The notes: generated by a model not told the origin, from the letters alone. DNA of 64,000 nucleotides from CAKMZU01 sp965248335 (GCA_965248335.1 CBDFIY010000003.1:1240001-1304000), one strand, 5' to 3'. Shown: positions 16,951-26,489, counted from the stretch's first letter. A program made the numbers and translations.

Positions 16951-17559
16951 ATGAGTGATACTTTAGCAACGTTCGTTTTCTTTTTTGCCGTTATCGATCC
17001 TATCGGTACTGTGCCCGTCTTTATTGCCGTGACAAGTCATTACGGCGAAAAAACGAAACGCCGCATAGCGTTTAAAGCTACATTTGTAGCTATGCTGGTC
17101 TTGTTATTTTTTGTGATTGCAGGGGAGCCTGTTTTAACGGCTGTCAATGTGCCTATTTCTGCCTTTCAAGTGGCCGGCGGGATTGTTTTGTTTTTATTCG
17201 CTATGTCGATGATTTTTGGTGAGCCAAAACCCGAAGAAGAGATGAAAATGGCGAGCGATGGCAGTGCAACCGCTATTTTTCCACTCGCCGTTCCATCCAT
17301 TGCAAGTCCTGGTGCTATGTTGGCCGCTGTATTGATGACGAATAACAGCAAGTTTAATTTTTTGGAGCAACTACAGACAACCTCATTAATTTTGCTCGTG
17401 CTAGCCATTGTTTTTGTGTTTATGTTACTGGCGAGCTTTATTTATCGCATCATTGGCCATAATGGTGCGAGTATTATCAGTCGTGTTATGGGTATTATTT
17501 TAGCGTCAGTGGCAGTGACGAGTGTACTGGATGGCATTAAGGATTATTTTCTTTTTTAA
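16951..17559 (+). CDS. MarC-family integral membrane protein
   Basis: 202-residue protein with about six hydrophobic helices. It opens FVFFFAVIDPIGTVPVFIAVT, the conserved MarC/UPF0056 N-terminal helix with the DPxG motif, and has a repeat of this in the second half (FPLAVPSIASPGAMLAAVL). The family is described as MarC or NAAT membrane proteins of poorly defined transport function. ATG 16951 is preceded by a weak AAAGCTTGG. It stands alone between the Zur gene and the convergent hopJ-like gene, with no operon partner visible. Confidence 0.88.
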   Translation: MSDTLATFVFFFAVIDPIGTVPVFIAVTSHYGEKTKRRIAFKATFVAMLVLLFFVIAGEPVLTAVNVPISAFQVAGGIVLFLFAMSMIFGEPKPEEEMKMASDGSATAIFPLAVPSIASPGAMLAAVLMTNNSKFNFLEQLQTTSLILLVLAIVFVFMLLASFIYRIIGHNGASIISRVMGIILASVAVTSVLDGIKDYFLF

Positions 17560-17609
17560 ACTATATTCAAGCAGCCACATGTGGACTGTGGACGCTTGAA
17601 TGGCGAACG

Positions 17610-17963
17610 TTATTTCATTGCTTTTTCTTTAAGGGGCGATTGCTCAAAAGAAATACCTTTCCACCCCGTTTCCATAAAGTTACGAATGTTTGCATGATCC
17701 GTGTTTTTCGGGTGGTTCAGTACATCATTGAAATAAAACTGTCCGAATAGTGCCAATGTTTGCTTCTCGTTTAAATCATGAGCCTTGGCAAAAGCAAACA
17801 CTTTGCAAGAGCCTTCATTGGAACCGGCATCGTTGGTGGTATTGCCGTTCTTGAACGTTGCTGGCGAGTAATCGTAATAGGCATCAATAACAGCGATCAC
17901 ATCAGGAAAGTTGATAGCAGAGGGTTGATTTTTTAATTGGTTAAGTAGGGTGTCGAGATTCAT
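17610..17963 (-). CDS. HopJ-type protein
   Basis: 117-residue cytosolic protein of the HopJ family. It shows the typical FPDVIAVIDAYYDYSPATFKNG opening, NEGSCKVFAFAKAHDLNEKQTLALFGQFYF middle and a C-terminal HANIRNFMETGWKGISF. Despite the name (first described as a type III effector in Pseudomonas) these proteins are widespread in free-living bacteria and their function is unknown. Nothing around it suggests a secretion system. ATG 17963 is the natural start. It converges with marC. Confidence 0.85.
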   Translation of the reverse strand: MNLDTLLNQLKNQPSAINFPDVIAVIDAYYDYSPATFKNGNTTNDAGSNEGSCKVFAFAKAHDLNEKQTLALFGQFYFNDVLNHPKNTDHANIRNFMETGWKGISFEQSPLKEKAMK

Positions 17964-18031
17964 TGTTATACCGTAGTGTTAGCGTTGAGGCGCTAACTTT
18001 ACGGTTTAGTTCATCGTTTGTCACTTGGGTT

Positions 18032-18159
18032 TATACCGATCGGAGTTGGAGATGTAAGAAGGCGGCAAGCGAGCGAATCCCCATGAGTTTACAGTCAGTA
18101 AGTGATTGGGGTGAGTGAACGCGGCCAACACCCTTGCCTCTTCAGGGGCGGCCGGTATA
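18032..18159 (-). repeat. TATACC repeat, copy 5 (full length, inverted)
   Basis: Full 128-bp copy in reverse orientation, with all blocks of the consensus including the central TTTACAGTCAGTAAGTGATT (complement of the segment in copies 1, 2 and 7). It ends 9 bp before the stop of the repeat lipoprotein pseudogene. Confidence 0.88.
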
Positions 18160-19479
18160 TTTAGTCACTTACTGCTCGACAACAAAGGTGTCTTTAATGT
18201 TTATCAGCTGTTTGTAGGTGTTATCATGCCAGCCGCGTGCAACTGCAATGAAATCGATATTATAAGTTCCTGACGGAAGTGATGCATTATCTTCGGGCTC
18301 GACATAGACAGTCAAGATACTGTTGCCGTCAACGGGAAGTCAACGGGAAGCCCTCTGTTGATGACACCATTTTTATCACCCGCTTTAGCGCGAAGTTGGA
18401 TGTTGTGTTTTTCGCCTGCTTGGTTTGTTGCGGACACGGTCATTGTGCTGTATTCGCCAGATTCATACCAACCTCCCATTTTGATAGCGCTAGATTCAAT
18501 CACGGTTTTTCCATCTATAGGCACGTAAAAGTAAACGTGGCTTGAGCGATTGAGTGCCGTCTCCACGTAATTATTGGAAGAGGTATTGAGCTTTAAGGTA
18601 TCAAAGGAGGCAGGCTCAACAGTAAACCTGTCTTTGACTTTGATTAACTTAGAGAATGATTTGTCATGCCAGCCTTCAGCATGCATAAAAAATTCAAATG
18701 AATATGTTCCCGAAGGTAGTTTTAAGTTGTCTTCTGAATCAAAATAAATGCGAACAATGCTATTGTCTGTGACGGGCATTCCGCGATTGATGACGCCATC
18801 TTGATTGCCAGCTTTTGCACGTAAATTTATGATGTGCTTTTCCCCAGCGTTATTAGATGCTGAAATGCTTAATGTGCTATATGCGCCCTGTTGATACCAG
18901 TCCCCTCTCGATATGGCGCTTGATGAAAGTACATGGGTGCCGTCAATCGGTATATAAAAGTACACATGACTTTTTCTGTTAAGTACATCCTCGACGTAAT
19001 TAATAGAAGGTTTGTTAAGGTTGAGCACATCAAAGGAGAGGGGTTTGACAGTAAACGTATCCTTTACTTTTATCGCTCTTGAAAAAGTTTCATCGTGCCA
19101 GCCTCTTGCGCGCATTAAAAATTCAACGGAATAGGTTTCATCGGGTAATGCTCTGTTATCGGCACGATCAAAAGTGATTAAGGCTATGCTGTTGCCATCG
19201 ACAGGGAGTCCTCGGTTAAGTAAGCCATCTTGGTCGCCGCCTTTGGCGCGTAACTTAACGGGGTGTTTGTTGCCTTGGCTGTCAGCGCCTAGAACGGTAA
19301 TAGTGCTGTAAGCGCCTGCTTCATACCAGTTGCCTTTTGCTGTAGCGTTTGATGCGAGCACATGCGTATTATCGACGGGGATTGTAAAGTAGACGTGGCT
19401 GCTTCGGTTTAAAACAGTTTCGGTATAGTTAATAGAGGGGTGGTTAAGTTTTAGCGTGTCGTCCGAGATGTAGGGTTTA

Positions 19480-20794
19480 GGGAGGCAGCATTTAAGAAGA
19501 TACCTTTTTTGGGTGTATAGTCACATCCCACTTTTTCAGCTCGGCATGTCTTGTAATGTGGGGTTGAATCTCGTCAAGCACTTCCTTACTTGGCCTTACA
19601 CCTTTCGTATAAACCTTATCAATTAAATCAACAATTGTTTTTTTACATTTATGCACAAGACTTTTTGTCCACTCCACCACCACATGAACTGAATTTAGAA
19701 GTGTGCCATTCCAATGGCTTTCCAAAAAAGCCCACCGCCTTTCAATGGGATTATATTTGCTGTGATAAGGAGGGTAGTAAACCAGCCTGATTCTCAGCCC
19801 AGTTTGACTGGAAAATTGCACCATCCGCAAAAGAAACTGAGTTCGCAGGCTATTACTCTCCGGGCCATTGTCTGTATAAATAATCAGCTCATCTTTGTCC
19901 TTGTTAGCTTCTTTGACATTCTCCCACCACAATTGCAGTGCATCACAAATAAAGTCGCTCGTCTTGTAGGAGAGTCCATAAACAACATGGAGTTGATCGT
20001 TATCTAGGTTAAGAATCCCAAATGGCACCATTTTATCTTTATCTGCCATATCGTGATCTAGCGCCTGGACCACTTCTGCTCCGCGAGATTTACCCGCTCT
20101 GGAAAAGTCGCCGAGATTAACAGTAGCCTTGCAGTCTATGCTGATCTGCAACGTGTTTTGTCGTTGACTGGCTTCTGCTCTAACTTTGTTGACGTTGTCG
20201 AAGATGGCGTTAGTTTCTGGTATTTTTTTTCAGGTTTGGATTTCTGCACCTTGCGGAGCTTATAACCCATCCTATTCAGGATATTGCTAATGGTTCGCTC
20301 TTTAGGTAGAAGGTCTTCTTGCCAGTTCTTTTCCTCGACTAGCTTCTGCCGTACAACTTTGGCCGTTATGCGGGTATAGGCAAATGTATTTCTTAACCGT
20401 GAATCCGCTTGGCTTTCAGGCTCAACCAGGCTACGGATATCATCTTCAAGGCCTACCAGTGCAACCTCGGATTTATTTTTTCCGCAGGGTTCATAATTTC
20501 CATAACAGATCATCCCAGTTTTTTTTTCGTTGATCCCTAATGCAACCGCCTTTCGTCCAAACCCAAAGGTTGATTCAGTCAACCGGGCACTTCCACTGCA
20601 AAGGGTTTCAGAAACTTCAGCCATAAAAAGTCTTTTTTCAGGGTTTTTTAATAGCCTGGCTGCTAATTTGAAGAGAGAAATATACTCAGGTTCTATATCA
20701 ATTGAAGTGGGCATAAATAAAATAGAGAATAAACAACTTTAGACATGTAATGGTAGGGCATCATACGCTGGTAATGTTTAAAATGCTACTTCCC
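19480..20794 (-). mobile_element. ISAzo13-like element, copy 1 (1315 bp)
   Basis: Ends GGGAGGCAGCATTTAA and, inverted, GGGAAGTAGCATTTTAA. Flanked by 3-bp direct repeats TTA (19477-19479 and 20795-20797). The same 1315-bp element with the same encoded proteins occurs at 45391-46705, where the duplication is TAA. It interrupts a lipoprotein gene. Confidence 0.93.
19492..20714 (-). CDS. ISAzo13-like transposase, two frames joined by probable -1 frameshift
   Basis: The upstream frame (20714 to 20136, 192 residues) begins MPTSIDIEPEYISLFK and contains DNA-binding helices. The downstream frame reaches 19492 and holds the DDE core: QISIDCKATVNLGDF (first Asp), IIYTDNGPES (second Asp) and YPPYHSKYNPIERRW (Glu), like DDE_Tnp_ISAZ013 proteins. 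The -1 frame opens right after a TGA next to an A8 run at 20223-20230. A -1 slip there gives ...KPEKKIPETNAIFDNVNKV..., running straight into the catalytic domain, whereas the zero frame ends 28 codons later. The identical arrangement in the second copy argues for programmed frameshifting rather than mutation. Confidence 0.82.
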
Positions 20795-21218
20795 TTAGGG
20801 GGCTCGTTTGTTTTCGTTTCTGTTGTTTGGGTGTATTTGACTCTAATGGCAGGTTCAGTGGTTTTGAGTGTGTCGGAGGCGACTGTTGATTTTTGTATGT
20901 CAGAGATAGTTTCTTGTGTGTTTTTATCGGTTGTTTGAGGCAGTTGTGTTTTGGTAGTTTCTTTGGGTGCGTTGCTACACCCTGCCAGTAGGGCGATAAG
21001 AAACAAAAAAGAGGCAGTATTTATCATGAGTAATAAGCCTGATGTGCTGGTGATTATTGCTTGTAAGTGTAGAAGGGCGCTCTGAATTTACTAAAGAGGG
21101 TGTATTTCGGCAGGGGGTAGAAATCGGCCATTTCTTCAAAGTGCATTGAGTTAAGTCATTAAAAAGCCTATAATCGCGCCGTTTTTGTGACCGTATGTTC
21201 ATGACTTAGAGATAATTT

Positions 21219-21269
21219 ATACTTGAGTCATTTAGTGGGTTTTATTCTTGACAAAAACAGTCGGGTTTA
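21219..21269 (+). promoter_or_regulatory. Two tandem IscR type 1-like operators
   Basis: Site A (21219-21243, ATACTTGAGTCATTTAGTGG...) and site B (21244-21269, ATTCTTGACAAAAACAGTCG...) both follow the IscR type 1 pattern ATAsyyGACTrwwwyAGTCrrsTAT; B is the stronger. Site B overlaps the -35 hexamer, matching the autorepression layout known for iscR. Confidence 0.75.
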
Positions 21270-21275
21270 TATAAT
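21248..21275 (+). promoter_or_regulatory. isc operon promoter
   Basis: Consensus sigma70-type TTGACA at 21248-21253 and TATAAT at 21270-21275, spacing 16 bp, ending 25 bp before the iscR ATG. An AGGA ribosome site precedes the start. Confidence 0.82.
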
Positions 21276-21300
21276 GCGGGCATATTTGTAGGAATAAGCG

Positions 21301-21795
21301 ATGCGACTCACGACCAAGGGCCGCTATGCTGTGACAGCCATGTTGGATCTTGCGATTCACCGCGACCAAGGGCCGATTAGCTTAGCGGATATAGCGACAA
21401 GACAAGCGATTTCACAATCTTATTTAGAGCAGCTTTTTGCAAAATTGCGAAAGAATGCATTGGTGGAAAGTGTTCGAGGTCCAGGCGGCGGTTATAAGCT
21501 GCTGAAAGGGATCGAAGATATCTATGTCGCTGATATTATTGACGCAGTGGATGAAAAAGTCGATGCGACGCATTGCGGCGGTAAAGGCAATTGTCATGAG
21601 GGTGCCGTATGTCTAACACATCACCTATGGTCTGACTTGAATGATGAGATTTCTCAATTTCTTGGCAGTATCAGCCTTCATAAGCTTTTAGCGAGAAAAG
21701 ACATACAAGGGATTTCAGAAAAACAACAAAACCAACAGGCGCAGCTGAAGGCTGAAAGTTTGTTTGTGAGTGAAGCAAAAGGGTGTCCAAAATGA
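21301..21795 (+). CDS. iscR: IscR, [2Fe-2S] Rrf2-family regulator
   Basis: 164-residue regulator that senses Fe-S status. The winged helix has MRLTTKGRYAVTAMLDLA and the recognition region ISQSYLEQLFAKLRKN. The cluster-binding cysteines appear as C-x5-C-x5-C (CGGKGNCHEGAVC, about residues 92-104), exactly the IscR pattern. With a [2Fe-2S] cluster it would repress this operon through the two upstream sites. The stop overlaps the iscS ATG (ATGA), so the genes are coupled. The first gene of a complete isc operon. Confidence 0.96.
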   Translation: MRLTTKGRYAVTAMLDLAIHRDQGPISLADIATRQAISQSYLEQLFAKLRKNALVESVRGPGGGYKLLKGIEDIYVADIIDAVDEKVDATHCGGKGNCHEGAVCLTHHLWSDLNDEISQFLGSISLHKLLARKDIQGISEKQQNQQAQLKAESLFVSEAKGCPK

Positions 21796-23006
21796 AACTT
21801 CCTATCTATTTCGATTATTCAGCAACTACACCCGTTGATCCGCGTGTCGCTGAAAAGATGATTCAATATCTAACTCCAGACGGCATTTTTGGTAACCCAG
21901 CGTCAAGGTCGCATGCTTTTGGCTGGAAAGCAGAAGAAGCTGTCGAAATCGCACGTCAGCATGTTGCAGACCTTCTTAGCGCAGACCCAAGAGAAATCGT
22001 CTGGACATCAGGTGCTACCGAATCCGATAACTTGGCTATTAAAGGTGCAGCAGGGTTTTACGGTAAAAAAGGTAAGCATATTATTACTTCAAAAATTGAA
22101 CACAAAGCCGTTTTAGATACCTGTCGTCAACTTGAGCGTGAAGGTTTCGAGATTACTTATCTTGACCCAGATAGCGACGGTATTATCTCACCCGAAAAAG
22201 TCAAAGAAGCGATTCGTGAAGATACGATACTTGTCTCGCTAATGCATGTGAATAACGAAGTGGGCGTGATTACGGACATTGGTGCTATTGGCGAAATTAC
22301 CCGCGAAAATAAAATTGTTTTTCATGTTGATGCAGCGCAAAGTTTCGGTAAGTTACCGATCGACATGGAGGCACTCAAAGTCGACATGATGTCTATTTCA
22401 GCCCATAAAATTTATGGCCCTAAAGGTATCGGTGCATTATATGTAAGACGTAAACCCCGTATTCGTATTGAAGCGCAAATACACGGTGGCGGTCATGAGC
22501 GCGGCATGCGATCAGGCACACTTGCAACGCATCAGATTGTCGGCTTAGGCGAAGCAGCACGCGTCGCTAAACTCGATATGGAAAAAGATTACCAACATGC
22601 CAAAGCCTTGTTTGATCGCATGTGGGGTGGCGTGAAGGGCATCGAAGAAGCCCATATTAATGGTTCGTTTGAGCAGCGTGTGCCGTTTAACCTGAACGTC
22701 AGCTTTGCTTATGTTGAAGGTGAATCTCTAATGATGGCACTCAAAGATTTAGCGGTATCTTCGGGTTCTGCTTGTACATCCGCGAGCCTCGAACCCTCCT
22801 ATGTGCTGCGTGCACTTGGCTTGAACGATGAAATGGCGCACAGTTCGCTTCGTTTTAGCTTTGGTCGGTTTAGTACCGAAGAAGAAGTGGATTACGCGCT
22901 AACTCAAATCAAACATGCTGTTGATAAATTGCGTGAATTATCACCGTTGTGGGACATGTTTAAAGCAGGTGTCGATTTAAGCACCGTCGAATGGACCGCG
23001 CATTAA
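21792..23006 (+). CDS. iscS: IscS, cysteine desulfurase
   Basis: PLP-dependent desulfurase that mobilises sulfur from cysteine for Fe-S clusters and tRNA thiolation, about 404 residues as usual. PLP lysine is in SAHKIYGPKG, and the mobile catalytic-cysteine loop is SSGSACTSASLEPSYVL. The N-terminal FDYSATTPVDPRV is diagnostic. I use ATG 21792, which overlaps the iscR stop, instead of the in-frame GTG 21783. It ends 19 nt before iscU. Confidence 0.97.
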   Translation: MKLPIYFDYSATTPVDPRVAEKMIQYLTPDGIFGNPASRSHAFGWKAEEAVEIARQHVADLLSADPREIVWTSGATESDNLAIKGAAGFYGKKGKHIITSKIEHKAVLDTCRQLEREGFEITYLDPDSDGIISPEKVKEAIREDTILVSLMHVNNEVGVITDIGAIGEITRENKIVFHVDAAQSFGKLPIDMEALKVDMMSISAHKIYGPKGIGALYVRRKPRIRIEAQIHGGGHERGMRSGTLATHQIVGLGEAARVAKLDMEKDYQHAKALFDRMWGGVKGIEEAHINGSFEQRVPFNLNVSFAYVEGESLMMALKDLAVSSGSACTSASLEPSYVLRALGLNDEMAHSSLRFSFGRFSTEEEVDYALTQIKHAVDKLRELSPLWDMFKAGVDLSTVEWTAH

Positions 23007-23025
23007 TAATTAAGAGGTAGCGAAT

Positions 23026-23409
23026 ATGTCTTACAGCGATAAAGTAATGGATCATTACGAAAACCCAAGAAACGTTGGTGCTATGGATGTTGAAGACAAA
23101 CATGTCGGTACAGGCATGGTTGGCGCACCTGCATGTGGTGATGTCATGCGCTTACAAATCAAAGTGGATGATACGGGTGTTATCGAAGATGCTAAGTTCA
23201 AAACCTATGGCTGTGGCTCAGCGATTGCTTCAAGCTCGTTGCTCACTGAGTGGGTGAAAGGCAAAACACTGGATGAAGCACAGCAAATTAAAAATACTGA
23301 AATTGCTGACGAACTTGCTTTACCGCCTGTAAAAATTCATTGCTCCGTATTAGCAGAAGACGCGATTAAAGCAGCAATCACCGACTTAAAAGAAAAACAA
23401 AAAGGTTAG
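23026..23409 (+). CDS. iscU: IscU, Fe-S cluster scaffold
   Basis: 127-residue scaffold on which [2Fe-2S] clusters are built. All three ligand cysteines are visible (APACGD, YGCGSAIASSS, IHCSVLAEDA), as is the LPPVKIHCS motif recognised by the chaperone HscA. It sits between iscS and iscA as in other proteobacterial operons, and ATG 23026 has GAGG upstream. Confidence 0.97.
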   Translation: MSYSDKVMDHYENPRNVGAMDVEDKHVGTGMVGAPACGDVMRLQIKVDDTGVIEDAKFKTYGCGSAIASSSLLTEWVKGKTLDEAQQIKNTEIADELALPPVKIHCSVLAEDAIKAAITDLKEKQKG

Positions 23410-23416
23410 GCTTGTT

Positions 23417-23740
23417 ATGGCGATTACCATGACACAAGATGCAGCAACCCATATCGATAACTTTTTAATAAAAAGAGGAAAAGGTTTGGGGATTCGCCTG
23501 GGTATAAAAACCACAGGCTGCTCGGGTATGGCTTACGTGTTGGAGTATGTGGATGAAGTTGATGAGAGTGATGCCGTATTTGAACAGTTTGGCGTAAGCA
23601 TTTTTGTTGACCCCAAGAGCTTGGTTTATATTGACGGTACAGAAATGGATTTTGTTAAAGAAGGGTTGAACGAAGGATTTTTGTTTAGAAACCCTAACAC
23701 GAAAGGTGAGTGCGGTTGCGGCGAAAGTTTCACCGTATAA
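23417..23740 (+). CDS. iscA: IscA, A-type Fe-S carrier
   Basis: 107-residue A-type carrier that transfers clusters to apo-proteins. The three conserved cysteines are present: one in KTTGCSGMAYVLEYVD and the C-terminal CGCGESF pair. ATG 23417 lies 7 nt after iscU. The fold and length are standard, and the context leaves little doubt. Confidence 0.96.
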   Translation: MAITMTQDAATHIDNFLIKRGKGLGIRLGIKTTGCSGMAYVLEYVDEVDESDAVFEQFGVSIFVDPKSLVYIDGTEMDFVKEGLNEGFLFRNPNTKGECGCGESFTV

Positions 23741-23744
23741 ACAT

Positions 23745-24257
23745 ATGTCTGCTCTTAACGATTTCTTTAAACTCCTAGGCTTACCGAACAACTTTCGTGT
23801 TGATCAGCTGCGGCTGGAAGAAAATTTTAAAACGCTGCAAAAACAATTTCACCCCGATAAGTTTGCTCGCGCCACGCCAAGTGAACAACGCGTAGCCATG
23901 CAGTATGCGACGCAAATTAACGAAGCCTACCAAACATTAAAAGAGCCTGTTAAGCGCGCGCAGTATATGCTGCGACAAAAAGGGTTTCATGTAGAAGCAC
24001 ATACATTAAAATCAGATCCTGATTTTTTATTTCAGCAAATGGCTTGGCGTGAGAAGTTAACGGCGGCAACCTCGATGAAGCAGATGCAAGTGCTCCTTGA
24101 AAAAACCGAGCTGTCGAACGAAAATTTTCAAAATATGTTTGTCGCAGCGTTTGAAGCAGAAAAATTTGAACAGGCACAGAAAACTGTTGATAAATTACAC
24201 TTTGTCGTCAAGTTCGACGCAGAATTAAGGCAACGTATTGCCAAGATGGAAGCCTAA
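23745..24257 (+). CDS. hscB: HscB, J-domain co-chaperone for Fe-S transfer
   Basis: About 170-residue DnaJ-type co-chaperone dedicated to HscA and IscU. The N-terminal J domain carries FHPDKFA, and the C-terminal three-helix domain binds IscU. I place the start at ATG 23745 (MSALNDFFKLLGL), 4 nt after the iscA stop; an earlier in-frame start would overlap iscA. hscA follows after 2 nt. Confidence 0.95.
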   Translation: MSALNDFFKLLGLPNNFRVDQLRLEENFKTLQKQFHPDKFARATPSEQRVAMQYATQINEAYQTLKEPVKRAQYMLRQKGFHVEAHTLKSDPDFLFQQMAWREKLTAATSMKQMQVLLEKTELSNENFQNMFVAAFEAEKFEQAQKTVDKLHFVVKFDAELRQRIAKMEA

Positions 24258-24259
24258 TT

Positions 24260-26122
24260 ATGGCCTTGTTACAAATATCTGAACCCGGTATGGCACCGGC
24301 ACCGCATCAACGCAAGTTAGCCATCGGCATTGATCTCGGTACGACCAATTCGTTGGTAGCGAGTATTATCAATAGTATTCCCACCGTGATCGAGGACAGC
24401 GCTGGCCAGCAGATTTTGCCTTCGGCTGTTAACTACGCAAAAGATGGCTTCATTGTTGGCCAATCAGCGCTTGAGCGTGCCAGCGAAGACCCAGAAAACA
24501 CCTTGTTATCGATTAAGCGTTTAATGGGACGAACGGCTGATAAAGTGTTGACGCTTAATGATCAGTCAGCTTATCGGTTTGCACAAACGAGCCGTTCTGT
24601 ACCCGCTATTATTACTGCGGCAGGCGATAAAACAGCGGTTGAAGTGTCATCCGATATTCTTAAAGCATTGCTAGAACGCGCAAAACAGCGTTTTAATGAA
24701 GATATAGAAGGTGCCGTGATTACCGTGCCAGCGTATTTTGATGATGCGCAGCGGCAGGCAACAAAAGACGCCGCCATTCTCGCGGGTATTCCCGTATTAC
24801 GCCTATTAAATGAGCCAACGGCGGCAGCGATTGCTTATGGGCTAGATCAAGTCGATGATGCAACGCTGGCCATTTATGATCTTGGCGGGGGAACCTTTGA
24901 CATTACCTTGCTGAAGTTTTCCAAAGGCGTGTTTGAGGTATTAGCGACAGGGGGAGACTCCTCTTTGGGTGGGGATGATATTGATCATGCCATTGCCGAG
25001 TGGATTATAGCGCAGGCCAAGATTACCGATATTGACGCTTCTTATTTTCGTCAAGTTATGACAGCTGCAAGACAAGGGAAAGAGGCGTTATCAGATACTG
25101 AAGTCGTATCGATTGAATTAAGCATGGTCGATATTGACCTCTCACTAAGCCGAGAGCAGCTAGCAAAGATTGCTGCCCCATTAATTAATCGCACAGTTGA
25201 GGCTTGTAAGAATGCCTTGTTTGATGCTCAGCTCGAAAAACCGGCTATCGATAATGTCGTGATGGTTGGTGGTTCGACAAGGTTGTTGTCGGTACGTGAA
25301 TCAATGAGCTCATTTTTTGATCAGCCTGTTTTGACCGATATTGACCCAGATACCGTGGTAGCTTTAGGGGCAGCAATACAGGCTGATATCTTAGTCGGTA
25401 ACAAACCTGATGCGGATCTTCTTTTGCTTGATGTGATTCCTTTATCCCTCGGTTTAGAAACGATGGGCGGTTTGGTTGAACGTGTCATTCACCGAAATAC
25501 CACTATTCCCGTGGCGAAAGCACAAGAATTTACGACCAGCAAAGACGGGCAAACAGCCATGTCGATTCACGTACTGCAAGGCGAGCGTGATTTAGTTGAG
25601 GATTGTCGTTCTTTAGCCCGTTTTGAATTGCAGGGAATTCCGGCGATGGTCGCTGGAGCTGCACATATTCGAGTCACCTTTCAAGTTGATGCTGATGGCT
25701 TATTATCAGTGAGTGCAAAAGAGCTGGGTACAGGTATTGAAAGTGCTATACAGGTAAAGCCTTCGTACGGATTAACGGATGAAGAAATTACCGAGATGCT
25801 TAATGCCTCTTTTGAACATGCAGGTATTGATAAAGATGCGAGAGTATTACGAGAACAACAAGTGGATGCAGAGCGATTGCTGAATGCACTGGAAGAGGCG
25901 ATAGCTGTAGATGGTGAAGCATTATTAACAGCGGAAGAGCAGAACCATTTGCAATCAGCCATGTCAGAATTATCGATTCTTATTAAAGGCACCGATGCTG
26001 ATGTGATTAAAGAGCAAACGACGGCAGTTTCTGTTCTCAGTGAAAATTTTGCGGCTAAGCGTATGGATATGGCGATCAAAAAAGCGTTGGCTGGACATTC
26101 ACTGGATGAATTTGAAGAATAA
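24260..26122 (+). CDS. hscA: HscA, Hsp70-type chaperone for Fe-S assembly
   Basis: 620-residue specialised Hsp70 that releases clusters from IscU. Signatures: IGIDLGTTNSLVAS (phosphate-binding 1), IYDLGGGTFDITLL (phosphate 2), VVMVGGSTRLLSVRE (adenosine motif) and the HscA-type linker DVIPLSLGLETMGG. Length matches HscA. Immediate neighbours hscB and fdx confirm the assignment. Confidence 0.97.
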   Translation: MALLQISEPGMAPAPHQRKLAIGIDLGTTNSLVASIINSIPTVIEDSAGQQILPSAVNYAKDGFIVGQSALERASEDPENTLLSIKRLMGRTADKVLTLNDQSAYRFAQTSRSVPAIITAAGDKTAVEVSSDILKALLERAKQRFNEDIEGAVITVPAYFDDAQRQATKDAAILAGIPVLRLLNEPTAAAIAYGLDQVDDATLAIYDLGGGTFDITLLKFSKGVFEVLATGGDSSLGGDDIDHAIAEWIIAQAKITDIDASYFRQVMTAARQGKEALSDTEVVSIELSMVDIDLSLSREQLAKIAAPLINRTVEACKNALFDAQLEKPAIDNVVMVGGSTRLLSVRESMSSFFDQPVLTDIDPDTVVALGAAIQADILVGNKPDADLLLLDVIPLSLGLETMGGLVERVIHRNTTIPVAKAQEFTTSKDGQTAMSIHVLQGERDLVEDCRSLARFELQGIPAMVAGAAHIRVTFQVDADGLLSVSAKELGTGIESAIQVKPSYGLTDEEITEMLNASFEHAGIDKDARVLREQQVDAERLLNALEEAIAVDGEALLTAEEQNHLQSAMSELSILIKGTDADVIKEQTTAVSVLSENFAAKRMDMAIKKALAGHSLDEFEE

Positions 26123-26144
26123 TCCCTAATAGCTGGAATACCTT

Positions 26145-26483
26145 ATGACTAAATTGATTGTACTGCCGCACGAGGTGTTATGCCCAGAGGGTGCTGTGAT
26201 TGAGGCAGAAAAAGGGAAAAGCATTTGCGAAAACTTGCTCAATAGTGATGTCGAAATTGAACATGCTTGTGAGATGTCTTGCGCCTGTACGACTTGCCAT
26301 GTCATCGTGCGTGAGGGTTTTGATAGCCTGGAGGAGGCTGACGAACTTGAAGAAGATTATCTTGATAAAGCGTGGGGTGTTGAGCCAGATTCAAGGTTAA
26401 GCTGCCAAGCAATGGTGGCGGATGAGGAGTTAGTGATCGAAATCCCTAAATACACAATTAACATGGTTTCAGAGAGGCATTGA
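26145..26483 (+). CDS. fdx: Isc [2Fe-2S] ferredoxin
   Basis: 112-residue adrenodoxin-type ferredoxin that supplies electrons for cluster assembly. The four cluster cysteines are in CEMSCACTTC (C-x5-C-x2-C) and LSCQAMV. It starts at ATG 26145, 22 nt after hscA, and is followed within 7 nt by iscX. Confidence 0.96.
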   Translation: MTKLIVLPHEVLCPEGAVIEAEKGKSICENLLNSDVEIEHACEMSCACTTCHVIVREGFDSLEEADELEEDYLDKAWGVEPDSRLSCQAMVADEELVIEIPKYTINMVSERH

Positions 26484-26489
26484 TCGGTA

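Larger units (their letters stand above)
18169..21027 (-). pseudogene. Repeat lipoprotein gene split by ISAzo13-like element and an 11-bp duplication
   Basis: The 5' part (20795-21027) encodes a lipoprotein signal with lipobox LLAGC and a Thr/Lys-rich linker ending TNEPPK. The 3' part (18169-19479) encodes three roughly 125-residue beta-type repeats, each with NYxExVLNRxSHVYFYIPID, INRGxPV and a GWHD...VKDxFTV motif. Removing the element at 19480-20794 and one TTA target copy joins the parts in frame (TNEPPK-PYISDDTLKLNHPS). A second lesion is a tandem 11-bp duplication of GTCAACGGGAA near 18338-18359. It shifts the frame in the last repeat; correcting it restores a normal ending GWHDNTYK...DTFVVEQ at 18169. 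The intact product would be a surface or periplasmic lipoprotein of unknown function. A comparable split lipoprotein lies at 57047-59979. Confidence 0.88.
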
